Notes: generated by a model from the letters alone, not told the origin. A DNA stretch of 64,000 nucleotides from Labia minor (GCA_963082975.1 OY720345.1:76911034-76975033), one strand, 5' to 3'. Counted from the first letter of the stretch, positions 22,016-33,624 are shown. Numbers and translations are program-made.

Positions 22016-22835
22016 TCCTATGTATTATTACAGGTAGATATTTAATTTTTTTACATTTAATTATGTTTTAAAATTGGAATATTTGATTTTTAGATCTGGT
22101 AATCAAAGTAATTTTATTTTTTATTTTAATTACCTAATAAAACCCAATTTTAAATGTAATAATACTACTTATAACTACTTTAAATTTAATTTAAAATTGA
22201 AATTTTATATAAAAAATAAAATTTAATTTAATTAGTTAATTTTTAAAAATATATTGAAGGTAAACGCATTATGATTTATTTTTATTTAAAATTTATATCC
22301 CATTTACGTGCGAATATGTTGATTAATTATTTAATTTCTCTACTCTTTTAAATTGTTATAAATTATATATGATTTTCATTGATTTGTTTAATGATCTTTA
22401 TTTGTTAAAAATTAAAAATTAATTAAATTAATAATTTTAAATTCGATTGATAAATGGAAATGAATGTGATTCATTTTAATTCTACTTTAGATTGTGAGTT
22501 GGTTAGGTAGTTAGTTATTTAGCTGGATGAGATAAAACTTTCCGAGTTAGTCGGCTCATTACAAAGGAAGTATACAAGTCCCAAGGCGCGAAATAAAGGA
22601 ATTTAAATTACTGTAATAGCTTCATTTGGTTTTTCAACCTGAAGCATTTCCATTGGATAATAATTATCTTTGGAATCCGGGATTCAAGCCAAGAAAGGGT
22701 AAGGAAGGCGTTGCTTACGAATAAGGAAGTGGTGCTGCTCCATGAGGAAATGATCATCATCAGACAAGAGGAATTCATTAAAAACTTAATTGGAATTTAT
22801 TAGTTTATTCAAATGCAAATAGCATGACAGGAAAA

Positions 22836-22876
<41 letters not shown>

Positions 22877-23296
22877 CTAAGCTTCATTTCACCCTTTAAA
22901 TCGTTTATATATGCAATTAAATGGAATTTAAATATTTTCGCTATAAATTGAATTTTCCTTGAATTATATTTTCACCTGTTCTTGGGTGTTTAATCGAAAT
23001 CTCCCTCCCTCTCTCTCTCGCTCTTCTTCTCATTTCCTACATGGACTGATTTTTAATTTCTCCCTGTTTATCTAATCTTTTACATACAATCGTCCTCGTT
23101 CAAGTTTCATAGCTTAACACAAAACATTGATAACTCATGAATATTCTACTTGCATTTTGGATCACCTATTTTACATTATTAGAATTAGGTAAGTAATTTA
23201 AATAGATTAAACATATAAAATTTATACAATTATAAATAGATTTATTATACCTATAATAACATTTAATAAAAAAAAAATCTTTATTGGTTAAAATAA
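22016..23296. other. AT-rich DNA with a (TA)n tract
   Basis: Mostly AT-rich. 22480-22800 is more complex (GGTTAGGTAGTTAGTTATTT, CAAGGCGCGAAATAAAGG, GTGGTGCTGCTCCATGAGG) and could be a decayed gene or element, but no family was recognised. A (TA)n run lies at about 22843-22871 and a CT-rich tract at about 23000-23030. No exon is supported. Confidence 0.4.
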
Positions 23297-23330
23297 TATC
23301 TTATCTTATTATACTAGCAAAAATTGAATA
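23297..23330 (-). repeat. Family C end fragment
   Basis: ATATCTTATCTTATTATACTAGC is the reverse complement of the shared family C end (GCTAGCATAATAAGATAAGATA). Only this tip is recognisable; a deleted or 5'-truncated copy is likely. It lies right next to the mariner at 23337. Confidence 0.5.
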
Positions 23331-23336
23331 TATATA

Positions 23337-23742
23337 CGACGATGGACTGAAAAGTTTCCGACCTGACCAAGAAAAACGATGTTTTTCAATTTTTTTTTTT
23401 GTTTTATTTCTCAAAATTCAAGATAATTGAAACCTGTACGATGTCAGCTGAAGGTGTGCAAAATATTTTGAATATAGAAAGCTGTGTGCAACGTGGGTGC
23501 CGCGTTTGCTAACGTTAGACCTAAAATTGCTTCGAAAAACCATTTCTAACGACAATTTGGCACTGTAGGCGTAATCCAAACGAATTTTTGCGTCGATTCA
23601 TAACTGTTGATGAGACTTAAATTAAATTAAATTAATTAGAACACCGTTATGAGAAATGTATCAGTTTTGATGGAGATTATGTTGAAAAATATAGCAAAAA
23701 ACAAATCGAAAAACAGGTCGGAAACTTTTCAGTCCACCCTCG
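23337..23742 (+). mobile_element. mariner deletion derivative, about 406 bp
   Basis: Long TIRs: CGACGATGGACTGAAAAGTT at the left and, on the other strand, CGAGGGTGGACTGAAAAGTT at the right, both continuing TCCGACCTG, with TA flanks. Inside, the transposase is cut from FLRRFITVDET (first catalytic Asp, VDET) directly to the C-terminal end (SFDGDYVEK) across an AAATTAAATTAAATTAAT join. It is non-autonomous. Family differs from the one at 21137. Confidence 0.85.
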
Positions 23743-23773
<31 letters not shown>

Positions 23774-24671
23774 ATATTTTTGAGATATTAAATCACTCTA
23801 AGGAAGGATTTTTTGAAATTCACACAAGAGATAATTTTTATAAAGAAAATTCGATTTGAATTGATTTCCTGAAAAATTATCTATATTTTTTCTTAACTTA
23901 AAATAGTAAATTTAAATGACGTCACCAACTATATCATTCATATTGAAATTTACCTTCCGTCATATACTTTTTTAATTGATATTATGTTAATGTTATATTT
24001 AAAATATTTTAAAATTTTTAATTTAATTTCGAAATTTAATTATATTAATAAATATTTTAGAATTAAATTACGAAATATATTTAATCTCTCGCAAAAAAAA
24101 AATTTTCATGAAGTTAGCAACATAATTTATATGATAGTAGTAATATAATTATATATATCTTCTATTATTACAATTTACACAAATTCCTTAAAAAGTAATA
24201 TTCATATTCATATCAAAATTAATTTTAAATTATAATTATTTTAAATTTAATAAAATACCACAATAGACGTATTTTTGCAGGTCGTAAACCTCCTTTCAAA
24301 CTTGAAAGTGATTAAGTAGTAAAAAAATAGGACAAGAGACAGGGTCATGTCCTTCAAGGAAGCTATAGTTTTTGTGTTTCTAATATGTATACCTAAATAT
24401 TATAATTAATTTAAATTTTTTTCTCTATAATTATATTTTTTTAAAGTGATTGATATCGTAAAAGTAGTAATTTATTTTTAATGTGAATATATTTATATAT
24501 TATTTGTTATAAAATTCAATAAAATGAATTTCAAAGTCAATAATAACTTAGGTATTATAGAATTTGGCGTTTTTAATTAATATTGATAATAATTTATAAA
24601 ACAATTTAAATAAAAAAAAGAAACGTGTGTTTTTTGTATATTATATTCTACGAAAAAACATTGCATTTCAA
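23743..24671. other. AT-rich DNA, no gene seen
   Basis: It begins with a (TA)n tract to about 23770. A patch at about 24270-24370 (TTTTTGCAGGTCGTAAACC ... GACAGGGTCATGTCCTTCAAGG) contains an AG-like acceptor but no exon could be bounded. The rest is low complexity. Confidence 0.45.
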
Positions 24672-24750
24672 GTTGTTTGCGCCTAAGCGGAGTAGAGGTG
24701 TTCTATGATCAGTAAAACGGTACCTCTCCACCTTTATCTTTTGTAAGTAG
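24672..24750 (-). mobile_element. SINE fragment (body only)
   Basis: Matches the SINE body on the minus strand: GGTGTTCTATGATCAGTAAA, then ACGGTACCTC and CACCTTTATC. The tRNA-like head is absent. A short, old copy. Confidence 0.55.
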
Positions 24751-26313
24751 TAGAAATTGACGATGTGCTTAATGATAACATGTAATGTTAGGTGATGAGG
24801 TGAAAAACGTCTTCGGTTGGCTACCTTGATAGTTAAATTAGTTTATGTTTATAACGATAACGATATATACCTACATTATACATATAATGATTAATTTCAT
24901 AATATATTTTTTAAATAAAATATATATAATATCTAATGTTATCATTTGATATTTTCTTTTAATAAATATTTAAGCTTCCATACAAACAAAAGGCATTCTT
25001 TTGGAAACAAATGATTTGAAAAATTCAATTTATGACCGGAAATTATATTTGCATTCGAGCTTAGAAACTTTCTGGTATTTTTTTTTTATCGTTTCTTCTA
25101 AATCTATTAATAATATTAACGTGCTCATTATTTTTAGCCAATAAGAATAATGGATTTCCATTAAAAGAGATTATATAATAGATAAATGTGTGTGTTAAAT
25201 AAATATAAATAATAATAATAAAAAAAAAACAACAAAAAATAAATAAATAAATAAATCTGAAATCGCCAAGTCCAACTTTAATTGAATTTCCACGAATGTT
25301 CATCAATCCAGAACCTAATATTTTGCCAGTTAAATGCAGTGTTTTCGAATCGTTTCGCTTTCAACTCTGATATTAAAGATATTTCCACCCATTTACATAA
25401 CTTAAGCATATATTGACAATTGCTCACATTATCTTTTTTAATAATTGTATTTATCAAGTCAAATAATAGAAATAATTTCTTTTGTTAAGAATTTGAAATA
25501 TCTATCATAATTCCAATGCTCTCCCTCCCCCCTCTCTCTCTTTCTTTTTCTCTTCTTGTAGGTACGGTTGCGTAAATAAATAAATAAAGGACAAAAAGTC
25601 TATTTATCAAATATAATATAACACTTATCAAGAAGTTTTTTTTATTTTTTTTCTATTTTCTTACATTACTATATCTATATAACTAGTGAAGTAAATAATA
25701 GTTTGAATATTTTTTTTTTTTTTTTTGTATTGAATTGTGTGATAAAAATTTAAATAAATCAAATAAACTTAAATATTAGGTATTAAATATAATTATGTTT
25801 ATATGTTGAATATCTATTTATTTATTTATTTGTTTATTTATATTAATTTATTTAAGATAAATTTCAATAAATGAAATGAATAAATAGTTTTGTTATTGTG
25901 ATCAAAATGATATCGATTTAGTCACTAAACAATTTATTTATATTCTTGAGTAATGTTATTAAAAAACACTTTATTTATTTATTTTCATAAAAATGTCCAT
26001 TACTTTCATTTAATACTTTGAAATGCAAAATTAACTTAACGGAATAAGGAAATATCATAATTTGTGTGATTTCAATATTCAGAAATTAGATTGATATATG
26101 AATACAAAAATTATAGTAAATTTATTTAATTTTCTCCTTAAACTTAAATTTGAATAACTATTCACATTATTAATTTAATACAAGATATAAACAAGTACTT
26201 AGCTTGAAACTCGGATTTAAAAATTTTGAAATATTTTCAACTAGCCAGTAAATAGGTAAAAGTTCACATTTTATTTATATATTAACTATAGTAACTACTA
26301 TAAAATTAAAAAA
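24751..26313. other. AT-rich DNA, no gene seen
   Basis: Long AT-rich stretch with a CT-rich tract at about 25520-25558, T-runs and (TTTA)n at about 25815-25845. The minus-strand open frame at 25061-25306 is Phe/Ile/Tyr-rich and compositional. No repeat family was matched. Confidence 0.45.
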
Positions 26314-26490
26314 TAAGCTGTGGTCAGGTAAAGAACCGAACGACGATTTAAAAATAATTAAAACCAACATTATATATATGTATTTTTTACTTCACTAGTT
26401 ATTTTAATGTAATAATAGAGGATTGGGGTCATATTAAATTTTAAATCATTACCGACTGACGATAGGATGGGAAGGTATTGTTTTTAATTC
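26314..26490. repeat. HINE-B end pieces in opposite orientation
   Basis: At 26314 the minus-strand 3' end is visible (TAAGCTGTGGTCAGGTAAAG, CCGAACGACG). At 26451 a + strand 5' end starts (ACCGACTGACGATAGGATGG, then GAAGGTATTG) and stops after about 35 bp. The two belong to different insertions or to a rearranged one. Confidence 0.5.
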
Positions 26491-26494
26491 GATC

Positions 26495-26605
26495 TGTACA
26501 TATATGTCTTCGGCCGGACGCATGGGAAGCGAGCGCCAGGTACATAGTCGCAGTTAGCACACTGTCTGCATCATTGAGCAGGGAGAATTAGCAATTTTGT
26601 GCAAG
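26495..26605. other. GC-rich patch inside a repeat cluster
   Basis: GTCTTCGGCCGGACGCATGG, then GAAGCGAGCGCCAGGTACAT and GCAGTTAGCACACTGTCTGC, are unlike the HINE sequence on both sides. It may be the 5' part of an inserted retroelement, a captured host fragment or a regulatory site. No ORF or known family is visible. Confidence 0.3.
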
Positions 26606-26694
26606 TTTAAAATTTTTAAATTCTTTATTTTTTCCTATGAATTGATTTAACACTGAGCTATACTATTCCATGAGTGTACTTAGAAAAATTATAT

Positions 26695-27172
26695 CGAATT
26701 TTTAGTAAAAATCATTTGTGTGTAGAAAGTATCAAAAAAAAATAAAAATATTTTTAAAACTTGAGTTAAAATGACTAAATTATTATTTTAGTTTTTATTT
26801 TTAGTTTAATTAATCAATTATTTATCATTACTATAATTTAAGTGAAATTTTTTCCGATAATGAATATAAAATTAATACTTTGTAAACTACCACTTCTGGT
26901 TGCCGGATACACACCAAAAGTTGAAGAATTCATGCTACTGATGCATTAAGTAAATATACCAAATTTTATCAAAATCCATTGAGTCGTTCAAGCTGTACAC
27001 GTCTATTCGGACACACAATGGACAGACGGACAGGCGGACAGACCTCATGCTAAAAATACTTTTTTCTGTTAACAAAATGTACGATACATGGAGATATGTA
27101 AAAATCTCCACATGTGAAATTTGTTGTGAAAACAATACCTTCCCTTCCTATTTCGGTCGCCAAATATATATA
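26695..27172 (-). mobile_element. HINE-B element (copy 4, long-core subfamily)
   Basis: The reverse complement matches copies 2 and 3, including TTGATACTTTCTATACACA, the long AT-rich middle, TTTGGTATATTTACTTAATG, a GTCC/GTCT microsatellite, ACATGTGGAGATTTTTACAT and a 5' end decayed to GGCGACCGAAATAGGAAGG at 27170. The 3' sub-terminal repeat and hairpin are not found next to it. Confidence 0.65.
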
Positions 27173-27657
27173 TTATATATATTTATACTTGGAATAATTA
27201 TTAATTTTAATTATATGTACTTAAATAAATAAAAAAGTACTTTGTGCTGAACAATTTAATGAGAATATAGTTTAGAGATAGGCAACAATTATCATCAATT
27301 ATAATTAATTAAAGATTATTTCTACTAAAATAATAATGAGAACAATGCACACGAAACAATAATTTAAATTAATTATTCACTTTAAACCAAAACAAATCCT
27401 TTTCATTTATTTATATCATAAGAAATAGAAAACCAGTCATAAAATATTTATTATAATAATAATTTAGGTTGTGATTTTTAATGAAATTTAAAATTCAAGA
27501 TCTATTTACCATAATTACTTAATTAATTAATGAAAGCTTGTTTGTCGAATTGTCAAATAAGGGCCCTATATAAGAGTAAGGGAGGCTTTTTTGAAATAAG
27601 TAACAAAGATCAAATAATAATACAAGTTGATTATTATTATTATTATTATTATTATTA
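27173..27657. other. AT-rich DNA, (TTA)n at the end
   Basis: AT-rich with no ORF above chance. A (TTA)n tract at about 27632-27655 abuts family C. Nothing else was recognised. Confidence 0.5.
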
Positions 27658-28400
27658 GTACCGGGACCCCGAGCCTCGGCTCGGTACTTAAGTTAAAAAA
27701 AATGATTCATTATTATTGGATTTGGCTGGTAATATTAATACCTGAGACACTGAGCTCTCGCTCTACCCTTTAAAAAATATTGATATACAATTCTTTAATT
27801 ATTTATTACTATTATTAAATGTATTAAATAATATTTTATTGAAAAAATATTAAAAATTATAAAACTATCTAAAACTTAATTAATAAAAGAATCACGAAAA
27901 TAGATAAAAAAATGCACGCGGCGAGTTTCGATCCTTCGAACTCGGGGAGTAAAAACAATTGTTCTAACCACTGGTCTAAGATATTTTGATAATTAATTTT
28001 ACCATCTTTCGAAGACATTTATTTGTTTTGTTATTTTTTTTTTTGAGAGAGATTAATAAATATATATATATTTTATTAAAAATAAATATTTTTAATTTTA
28101 TTTCGAAATTAAATAATAAATTTTAAAATATTTTAAATAAAAAAAAAATATTAATACAATTTCAGTTAAAAAATAAAAATGAATGTCATGTGACGTCACC
28201 CATATATAATTTTAAATTAAGAAATAAATAATGAAAATGTACGTTTCCTGAGATGTGATCAATAAAACTCAATTTTTCTTTATAAATACTATATCTAGTG
28301 TGAATTTGAAAAAAATCGTTAGAGCGGTTTTTGAGAACCCATGGCTATATATATATATATATATATATATACAATTTTAGCTAGCATAATAAGATAAGAT
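27658..28400 (+). repeat. Family C interspersed repeat
   Basis: The end GTACCGGGACCCCGAGCCTC contains a hairpin (CCGAGCC/GGCTCGG), and GTACCG/CGGTAC pair around it. It is followed by TAATATTAATACCTGAGACA, the antisense tRNA-like block (about 27915-27985), TTTTAATTTTATTTCGAAAT, ATGTGACGTCACCCATATAT and the terminal GCTAGCATAATAAGATAAGA. A (TA)n tract lies before the end. No ORF. Confidence 0.65.
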
Positions 28401-28971
28401 ATAATATATAAGCACTATTTTTGTAAATTCTTAAACATCACACACTTTTAAAATTTTTAAATACTTTTAAAATAATATTTGAAAAAACTTGTCCTAAATT
28501 ATTTTCTGGATTTGACTCTCAAAACTAATATAAAAAAATAATATTCATATAATAGCTTTTTGTTATAGGTATACTATGAGTAAGTAGAAATTGAATCAAG
28601 TTATAATAATTATGATAATATAATTGCACTAATTATAACTTGTAAAATCTATAGAAATTAATTGAATATCATTTTATATAATTTTGTTTGCTGTCGATTC
28701 ATTTGAAAAGGACGTTAATGGGAATTTCCAAGGAATGGAAAGTGAACTTTGTATCTCCTATACCTGAAAAGAGAATTAATAAATTTTATTAGTAAATTTA
28801 TATTAGTTTCAAAATTCAAAAAATGTCATAAAATAATTATGATAAAGAAGTCATATGGTTCAAATCGATGAAATTTATCATAAAAAGTAGTTTTAGGGAA
28901 ACCAATAGGAAAAAGACTATTGAATATAGGACTAGGCTAATGGGATTAAATTTTTTAAAGGCACTATTATA
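28401..28971. other. AT-rich DNA, no gene seen
   Basis: AT-rich. A small patch at 28690-28760 (GACGTTAATGGGAATTTCCA) is more complex but cannot be assigned. Confidence 0.45.
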
Positions 28972-29770
28972 CTAGGTCTGTTCAAAAGAAAAGGTGAATT
29001 TTGAATTTATTTTCAAAAAAAAATTTTTTTTTGTTATGTTGGTAAACATATGCTTCTCATATGATGACATAATCAGCCATTTTGGATTAGTAATTTGTTT
29101 TTGACAACTGAAAAAATTAGTTCGTTTTTTGTTAAATGTTACGTTTAAAATGGAAAAAGGTGCTCCAACGCATTTAAAATGTTGACTGAGGCATTTAGCA
29201 AATCAACTTTGTCTCAAAAAAAATGTTTATAAGTGGTCCAAGCGCTTTAAAAAAACATGCCAGTTCGATCAAATGTGAAGGTATTGCTCACTGTTTTCTT
29301 TGATTAGAATAGCGTGGTGCATCATTAGTTTTTGCCAACAGGTCATACTATTAATAAGGAATACTACTAGGAAGTTAAGCAACGTTTGTGTGAAGGAATA
29401 CGGCTCAAACGATCGGAATTGTGGACAAACATGAATTATGAATTATGCATTACCATGATGCACCAGCTCTCACATCATTACTTGTTCGTGATTTTTTGGC
29501 TAAAAACGACACCGTAATCATGCCTCAACCACCGTATTCACCAGATTTGACTCCCTGCGAATTTTTTTTATTCCCAAAACTGAAGAGTCGGAATCAAAGA
29601 ACAAGCTGATTGCCATACCGAAAAGCCCATTTCAGAAGTGCTTCGACGATTGGCATAAGTGCATTATATCTGAGGGGAATTATTTTGAAGGGGACAAAAA
29701 AAATGGATATTGATGAATAAATAAATACTTTTAGAAATAATTAATTAATTTCACTTTTGCTTTTAACAAA
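28972..29770 (+). mobile_element. mariner element (DD34D family), decayed
   Basis: Same family as 21137-22015, opposite orientation: left end CTGTTCAAAAGAAAAGGTGA, right end decayed around TTAATTTCACTTTTGC. Fragments of the transposase run through it, with numerous frameshifts. It has lost more of its 3' TIR than the minus-strand copy. Confidence 0.8.
29440..29700 (+). pseudogene. mariner transposase relic with Asp-to-Glu change
   Basis: The frame through HDAPALTSLLVRDFLAKND and PQPPYSPDLTPCEFFLF shows the second catalytic Asp kept (29457-29459) but one codon lost right after it. The third metal-binding residue is Glu (GAA, 29559-29561) where mariner transposases have Asp. Upstream text is frameshifted. 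Non-functional. Confidence 0.75.
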
Positions 29771-29858
29771 TCTCGTATATTTAAGAAAAATTAACCGAGT
29801 AAAAGAATTGAATGGAGGTTGCTTAGAAAATTGAACAGGGTACTTTTAATATAATCTA

Positions 29859-30560
29859 CAGGGTGGGGCAGAAAAACCTATCCGATTTCAAATCCCTTTT
29901 TCTCAGAGGGAGCAGGTAGAGTAGTGGGGTAAAAACCGTTAGAAAGCCGGTTTTATATATGCCATATGTCAGTAGTCAACATGTCTTGATCTGGTGAACA
30001 TCGTGCTTTTGTTATTGAGCGGTTTATCGAAAACGGCGGTTCGATAATTGCTACACAACGTGCTTTTCGAATTCATTTCTTCGACCCAAAATGGGAGAAA
30101 ATGGCGTGGAAAATGTGTGGTTTCAACAGGATGGTGCAACCGCCCACACATCGCGACGATCAATGAACATTCTCAGGGAAATGTTTCCAGGTCGCCTCAT
30201 TTCTCTGAGAGGTGATCTTGGCTGGCCGCCGCGCTCACCGGATCTCACTTCATATGACTTCTTCCTTTGGGGTTACCTCAAATCGAAGGTTTTCCAAGGA
30301 CCCTTCTTTACGAAGGGAAATTGCTCGGGCAATTGAAGAAATTCCTGTGGAAATGACGATGAAAGTCATGGAAAGCTACCGCGAGCGCCTAAATCAGTGT
30401 ATCCGCTCCCAAGGACGACATTTAAGTGATGTGCTTTTCAAAACTTAAATTTAAAAATGGCATAAAATTTGCGATATATTAATAAAAGAAATTTTTTGAC
30501 AAGCTGAGTGGTTTTAATTTTATAACGTTTTAAAATCGGATAGATTTTTCTGCCCCACCC
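29859..30560 (+). mobile_element. DD41D-type mariner-like element, 702 bp, TA duplication
   Basis: Ends CAGGGTGGGGCAGAAAAACC and the complementary GATTTTTCTGCCCCACCC, both followed inward by TATCCGATTT or its complement, with TA at 29857-29858 and 30561-30562. It holds a transposase with an internal deletion. The distance between the second and third catalytic Asp, 41 residues, is the hallmark of the rosa-like DD41D group of the IS630-Tc1-mariner superfamily. Confidence 0.85.
29974..30448 (+). pseudogene. DD41D transposase, deleted and frameshifted
   Basis: N-terminal text HRAFVIERFIENGGSIIATQ follows an ATG with a stop at codon 3. A deletion at about 30085 removes the first catalytic Asp region. 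Then come WFQQDGATAHTSRR with the second Asp at 30130-30132 and WPPRSPDLTSYDFFLWGYLK with the third at 30256-30258. A frameshift near 30290-30310 separates this from the C-terminus (REIARAIEEIP ... HLSDVLFKT). Confidence 0.85.
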
Positions 30561-30562
30561 TA

Positions 30563-31480
30563 CAATTATACTTGAAAATATTTAAAATGGATGTTGAATG
30601 ATCCTACCTCTCTCTAAATCAAATTTGAATATTATTACTGTTAAAGGCTTGATTCCAATTTATGCTCATCTCCATAAAAGCATATCATGCGCTGTTCGCA
30701 TCGGCAATTATTTTACGATGTAACTTGAAAAAATACGGAAGCAAAACGATCAGTAAAAATATTTCATGGAATGAAATCACATAATAATTCTCAGAAAAAA
30801 AAATTCATCTTTTTTTGATATTCATCTAATCGCGTAGTCTAATATTCATTTGCATATATAAATATGTTTAAAATAATTTAAATAAACAAAATTCCTTTGC
30901 TGAGAGCACTCCTACATTATTATTATACATTTAAATTTAATAATGATTAACCTTCGAATATTGCCAGATAAATAATAAAAAAATGTATTTTTTAATTGCT
31001 TAATTATGAATGTTTATTAGATTTATTAAGTAGGTATATACCTAAATATTTATCTTGTTTATAAATGTGCCCTACAATCAATGACAATCTTAGTCATGAA
31101 CACATTAATATTATCTATAAAACAAACAAACAAATTTTAAAAAATTTTTTAAAAGGTATCATATGTACCTGTAAAAATACCTGAAAAGATATTAATAGTT
31201 ATTTAATCAAAATAATATAATATGATGTAAAATTACAATGAATTAATGTTGTAACTAATGGAATTTGCTACAACTTCACTAGGGTTATTTTTTTATATTA
31301 ACCGATGGTTTCTTTAATTCAAAAAACTATCAATGGTATACATTTTATTTGTCAAACCAAATTTTGTTAAAGAAGATTATATAGTGGGTTATTTATAAGT
31401 TTCAAGATCCAATTCTTATTTATATTTTAATAAAATATACTACTTTTAGTTAGAATTATAAAATCGAAAAGACTGTAATA
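30563..31480. other. AT-rich DNA, no gene seen
   Basis: AT-rich. The patch at 30645-30760 (AGGCTTGATTCCAATTTATG ... CGGAAGCAAAACGATC) is more complex but unassigned. No ORF above chance. Confidence 0.45.
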
Positions 31481-31484
31481 GACA

Positions 31485-31718
31485 GGACACGTGGCTAGAA
31501 TAGGAGAGGAAAGAATGGCGAAAAATATACTGATGGGGAGACCGATAGAGAAACGTCTGCTTGGATCACTAAGGACGCGGTGGGTGGCCACTGTAGGAAG
31601 AACTGAGAGAGAAATTGGAGAGGGTTGGAGTTGGATGGTTATGGCTCAGGATATGGGCACTGAGAAATGTGGTTGCTGCGGTCAAGAACTTTCGAGTTAC
31701 GTAGAGCCACAAAGATAG
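31485..31718 (+). pseudogene. Non-LTR retrotransposon ORF2 C-terminal fragment
   Basis: One frame reads GHVARIGEERMAKNILMGRP, then ..LRTRWVATVGRTEREIGEG, a pattern common at the C-terminus of LINE polyproteins after the reverse transcriptase domain (GHV.RM ... GRP...R..W.D). No RT motif such as YADD is present, so it is a 5'-truncated copy. Stops lie directly upstream. It ends in TAG. Confidence 0.6.
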
Positions 31719-31796
31719 ATAAATATTTGTTTTAAGCATTTTAGACTTATCACAGTTGACTTTTTCTTATATACTCGTATAATATATAATAGTAGC

Positions 31797-32462
31797 TGTT
31801 TCACCGAGCCGACTCTCGGTTATTAAAAAACAATTATTCCTTACTATCGGGTTTGACTGATAATATTAATACCTGGCTCATCGAGCCACCGTTCAATTAA
31901 TTTAAAAGAACATAAATGAAAAAAAAATAGTCATAAAAGATACTGCCCTTAAACGTACGTATTAATGCACTTAAAGTCAGAAAAGTATGGCCTGTGGATA
32001 TAACATAATATATATTTGGTAATTTGATTTTATTTATATTTATAATATTTTGTATTTAAGGCACTGTCTGAAGTAATTGCTGACATTATTTAAATTTCTT
32101 ATTTTAAATTAAGAAAACACTAATAAACGTTTCTGAAACAATTTCAAATAATTTAGAAGTACGTATTAATGCACTGAAAGACAGATATAACATAAATATT
32201 TTTAATTTTATTTTATTTATAATATTTTGTATTTAAAGAAGCGTTCTCTGACGTAGTTGCTGACGTCATTTAAATTTCCTATTTTAAATTAAGAAAAAAC
32301 TAATAAAGATGATTTTTCCTTAGGCTGAAACCAATACAGCTCGATTTTTCTTTATAAAAATTGTCTATGGTGTGAATTTCAAAAAAATCGTTCGAGTGGT
32401 TTAATATTTCAAAAATACAAATATATATATACAATTTTGGCTAGTCTAATAAGATAAGATAT
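31797..32462 (+). repeat. Family C interspersed repeat, variant
   Basis: The hairpin end is CACCGAGCCGACTCTCGG here, followed by ACTGATAATATTAATACCTG and an AT-rich body. TTTTTAATTTTATTTTATTT and TGACGTCATTTAAATTTCC are also found in HINE-B. The end is GGCTAGTCTAATAAGATAAG. The mixture of C and B text suggests that the families share ancestry or recombined. Confidence 0.6.
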
Positions 32463-33010
32463 GACATTATATATGCATTTTTTTAAGATATTTTTTTAAA
32501 AAATATGAAATGTGGGTGGAATGATTATCCTCTCTTCCTCCCGCCTAGTAGAATTATTTTTTCTAATTTCAAAAATATTTTTTTTATTATAATTCTTTAA
32601 ATTACTACATTATCAACAAAAAAGTATATTGTATGAGTATTTAGTTGTTGCGGTTGAGATATTTTTTGTATTTAAAATTACTTGACTTTTTAAATATTTA
32701 ATTGCACAATTGTTGTTTGTAACAAATTTAAAATATTAGATTTATTAATAATTTGAAAAATGATGTAAAACTTTAAATTTTAATTAATAAATTCAAATAT
32801 AACTATTGTTTATCAAGCACAGATATTAAAAATATTGATTTTAACCTAAAAATAAATTTATATAACTACTGTAGTAAATTATTTAAAAAAAAAAATATCA
32901 AAATTTTGTTTTATTTAAATTTAGATAATTATTTCTTTACTAATTATTTTATTTTATTTTTTTAAATTATAGGAAAGTTATCACTCTAACGAACTATTGG
33001 CTTAAAACTA
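32463..33010. other. AT-rich DNA, no gene seen
   Basis: AT-rich, many homopolymer runs. No repeat or ORF recognised. Confidence 0.5.
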
Positions 33011-33360
33011 ATTATAGATGGCAATTTGTCTTTTTTTGGCGGTTTTGGCTTGATTTAACATTTCCCATAATGGGTTTAAAACAAAAACAAAAACAAAACA
33101 AAAAAATGAAAACTACTTGAATTTCGATATTATCAGGAATGAAGCGAGGGTGATTGTCTGGAAAAGATGATGTTGTTGGCCACAAGAACGAAAGAGGTAG
33201 AAGGTCCAGGTGATTGCGGCCCCAACCACTGACACGCACATCTCAGCAACCGAACAAGCACTTGGAACAAGAAAGCAATGTTCAGAATAAAGAAAAATTT
33301 GGAAATAACATTTGAAACACGCAATGGATCAACCTCTCAACTATCTCTTGTTGCTTTGCA
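33011..33360. promoter_or_regulatory. Moderate-GC unique island
   Basis: High-complexity stretch (GGAATGAAGCGAGGGTGATT ... GGTCCAGGTGATTGCGGCCC, then AACCACTGACACGCAC). Two overlapping open frames exist on the minus strand (33012-33239, 33133-33324) but neither resembles a known protein. Splice boundaries are not evident. Possibly an untranslated exon or conserved regulatory element. Confidence 0.25.
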
Positions 33361-33624
33361 TTCACGAATCTTAAAAAAAAAATCTAATCCCCTTTCAAAT
33401 TCTTTCTATTGATTATCGATTTTGATTAGAAATACATTAACAAGTTAAAATAGATAATAAATAAATTCTTAGTCTATTCAGCATAAAACAATTCAAAGAG
33501 AAAATTGACTAATTTAATTAATTTCAATTAAGGAATCCCCTGTGATACTTAATTCCCATTGAAATAATAAATTTTTAATTTCAAATTAAAATCAATAATT
33601 TATAAATAGTTTTATATTATAGAA

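Noticed and set aside
25061-25306. 81-codon minus-strand ORF
   Set aside because: Phe/Ile/Tyr-rich text over T-runs, as expected by chance in AT-rich DNA.
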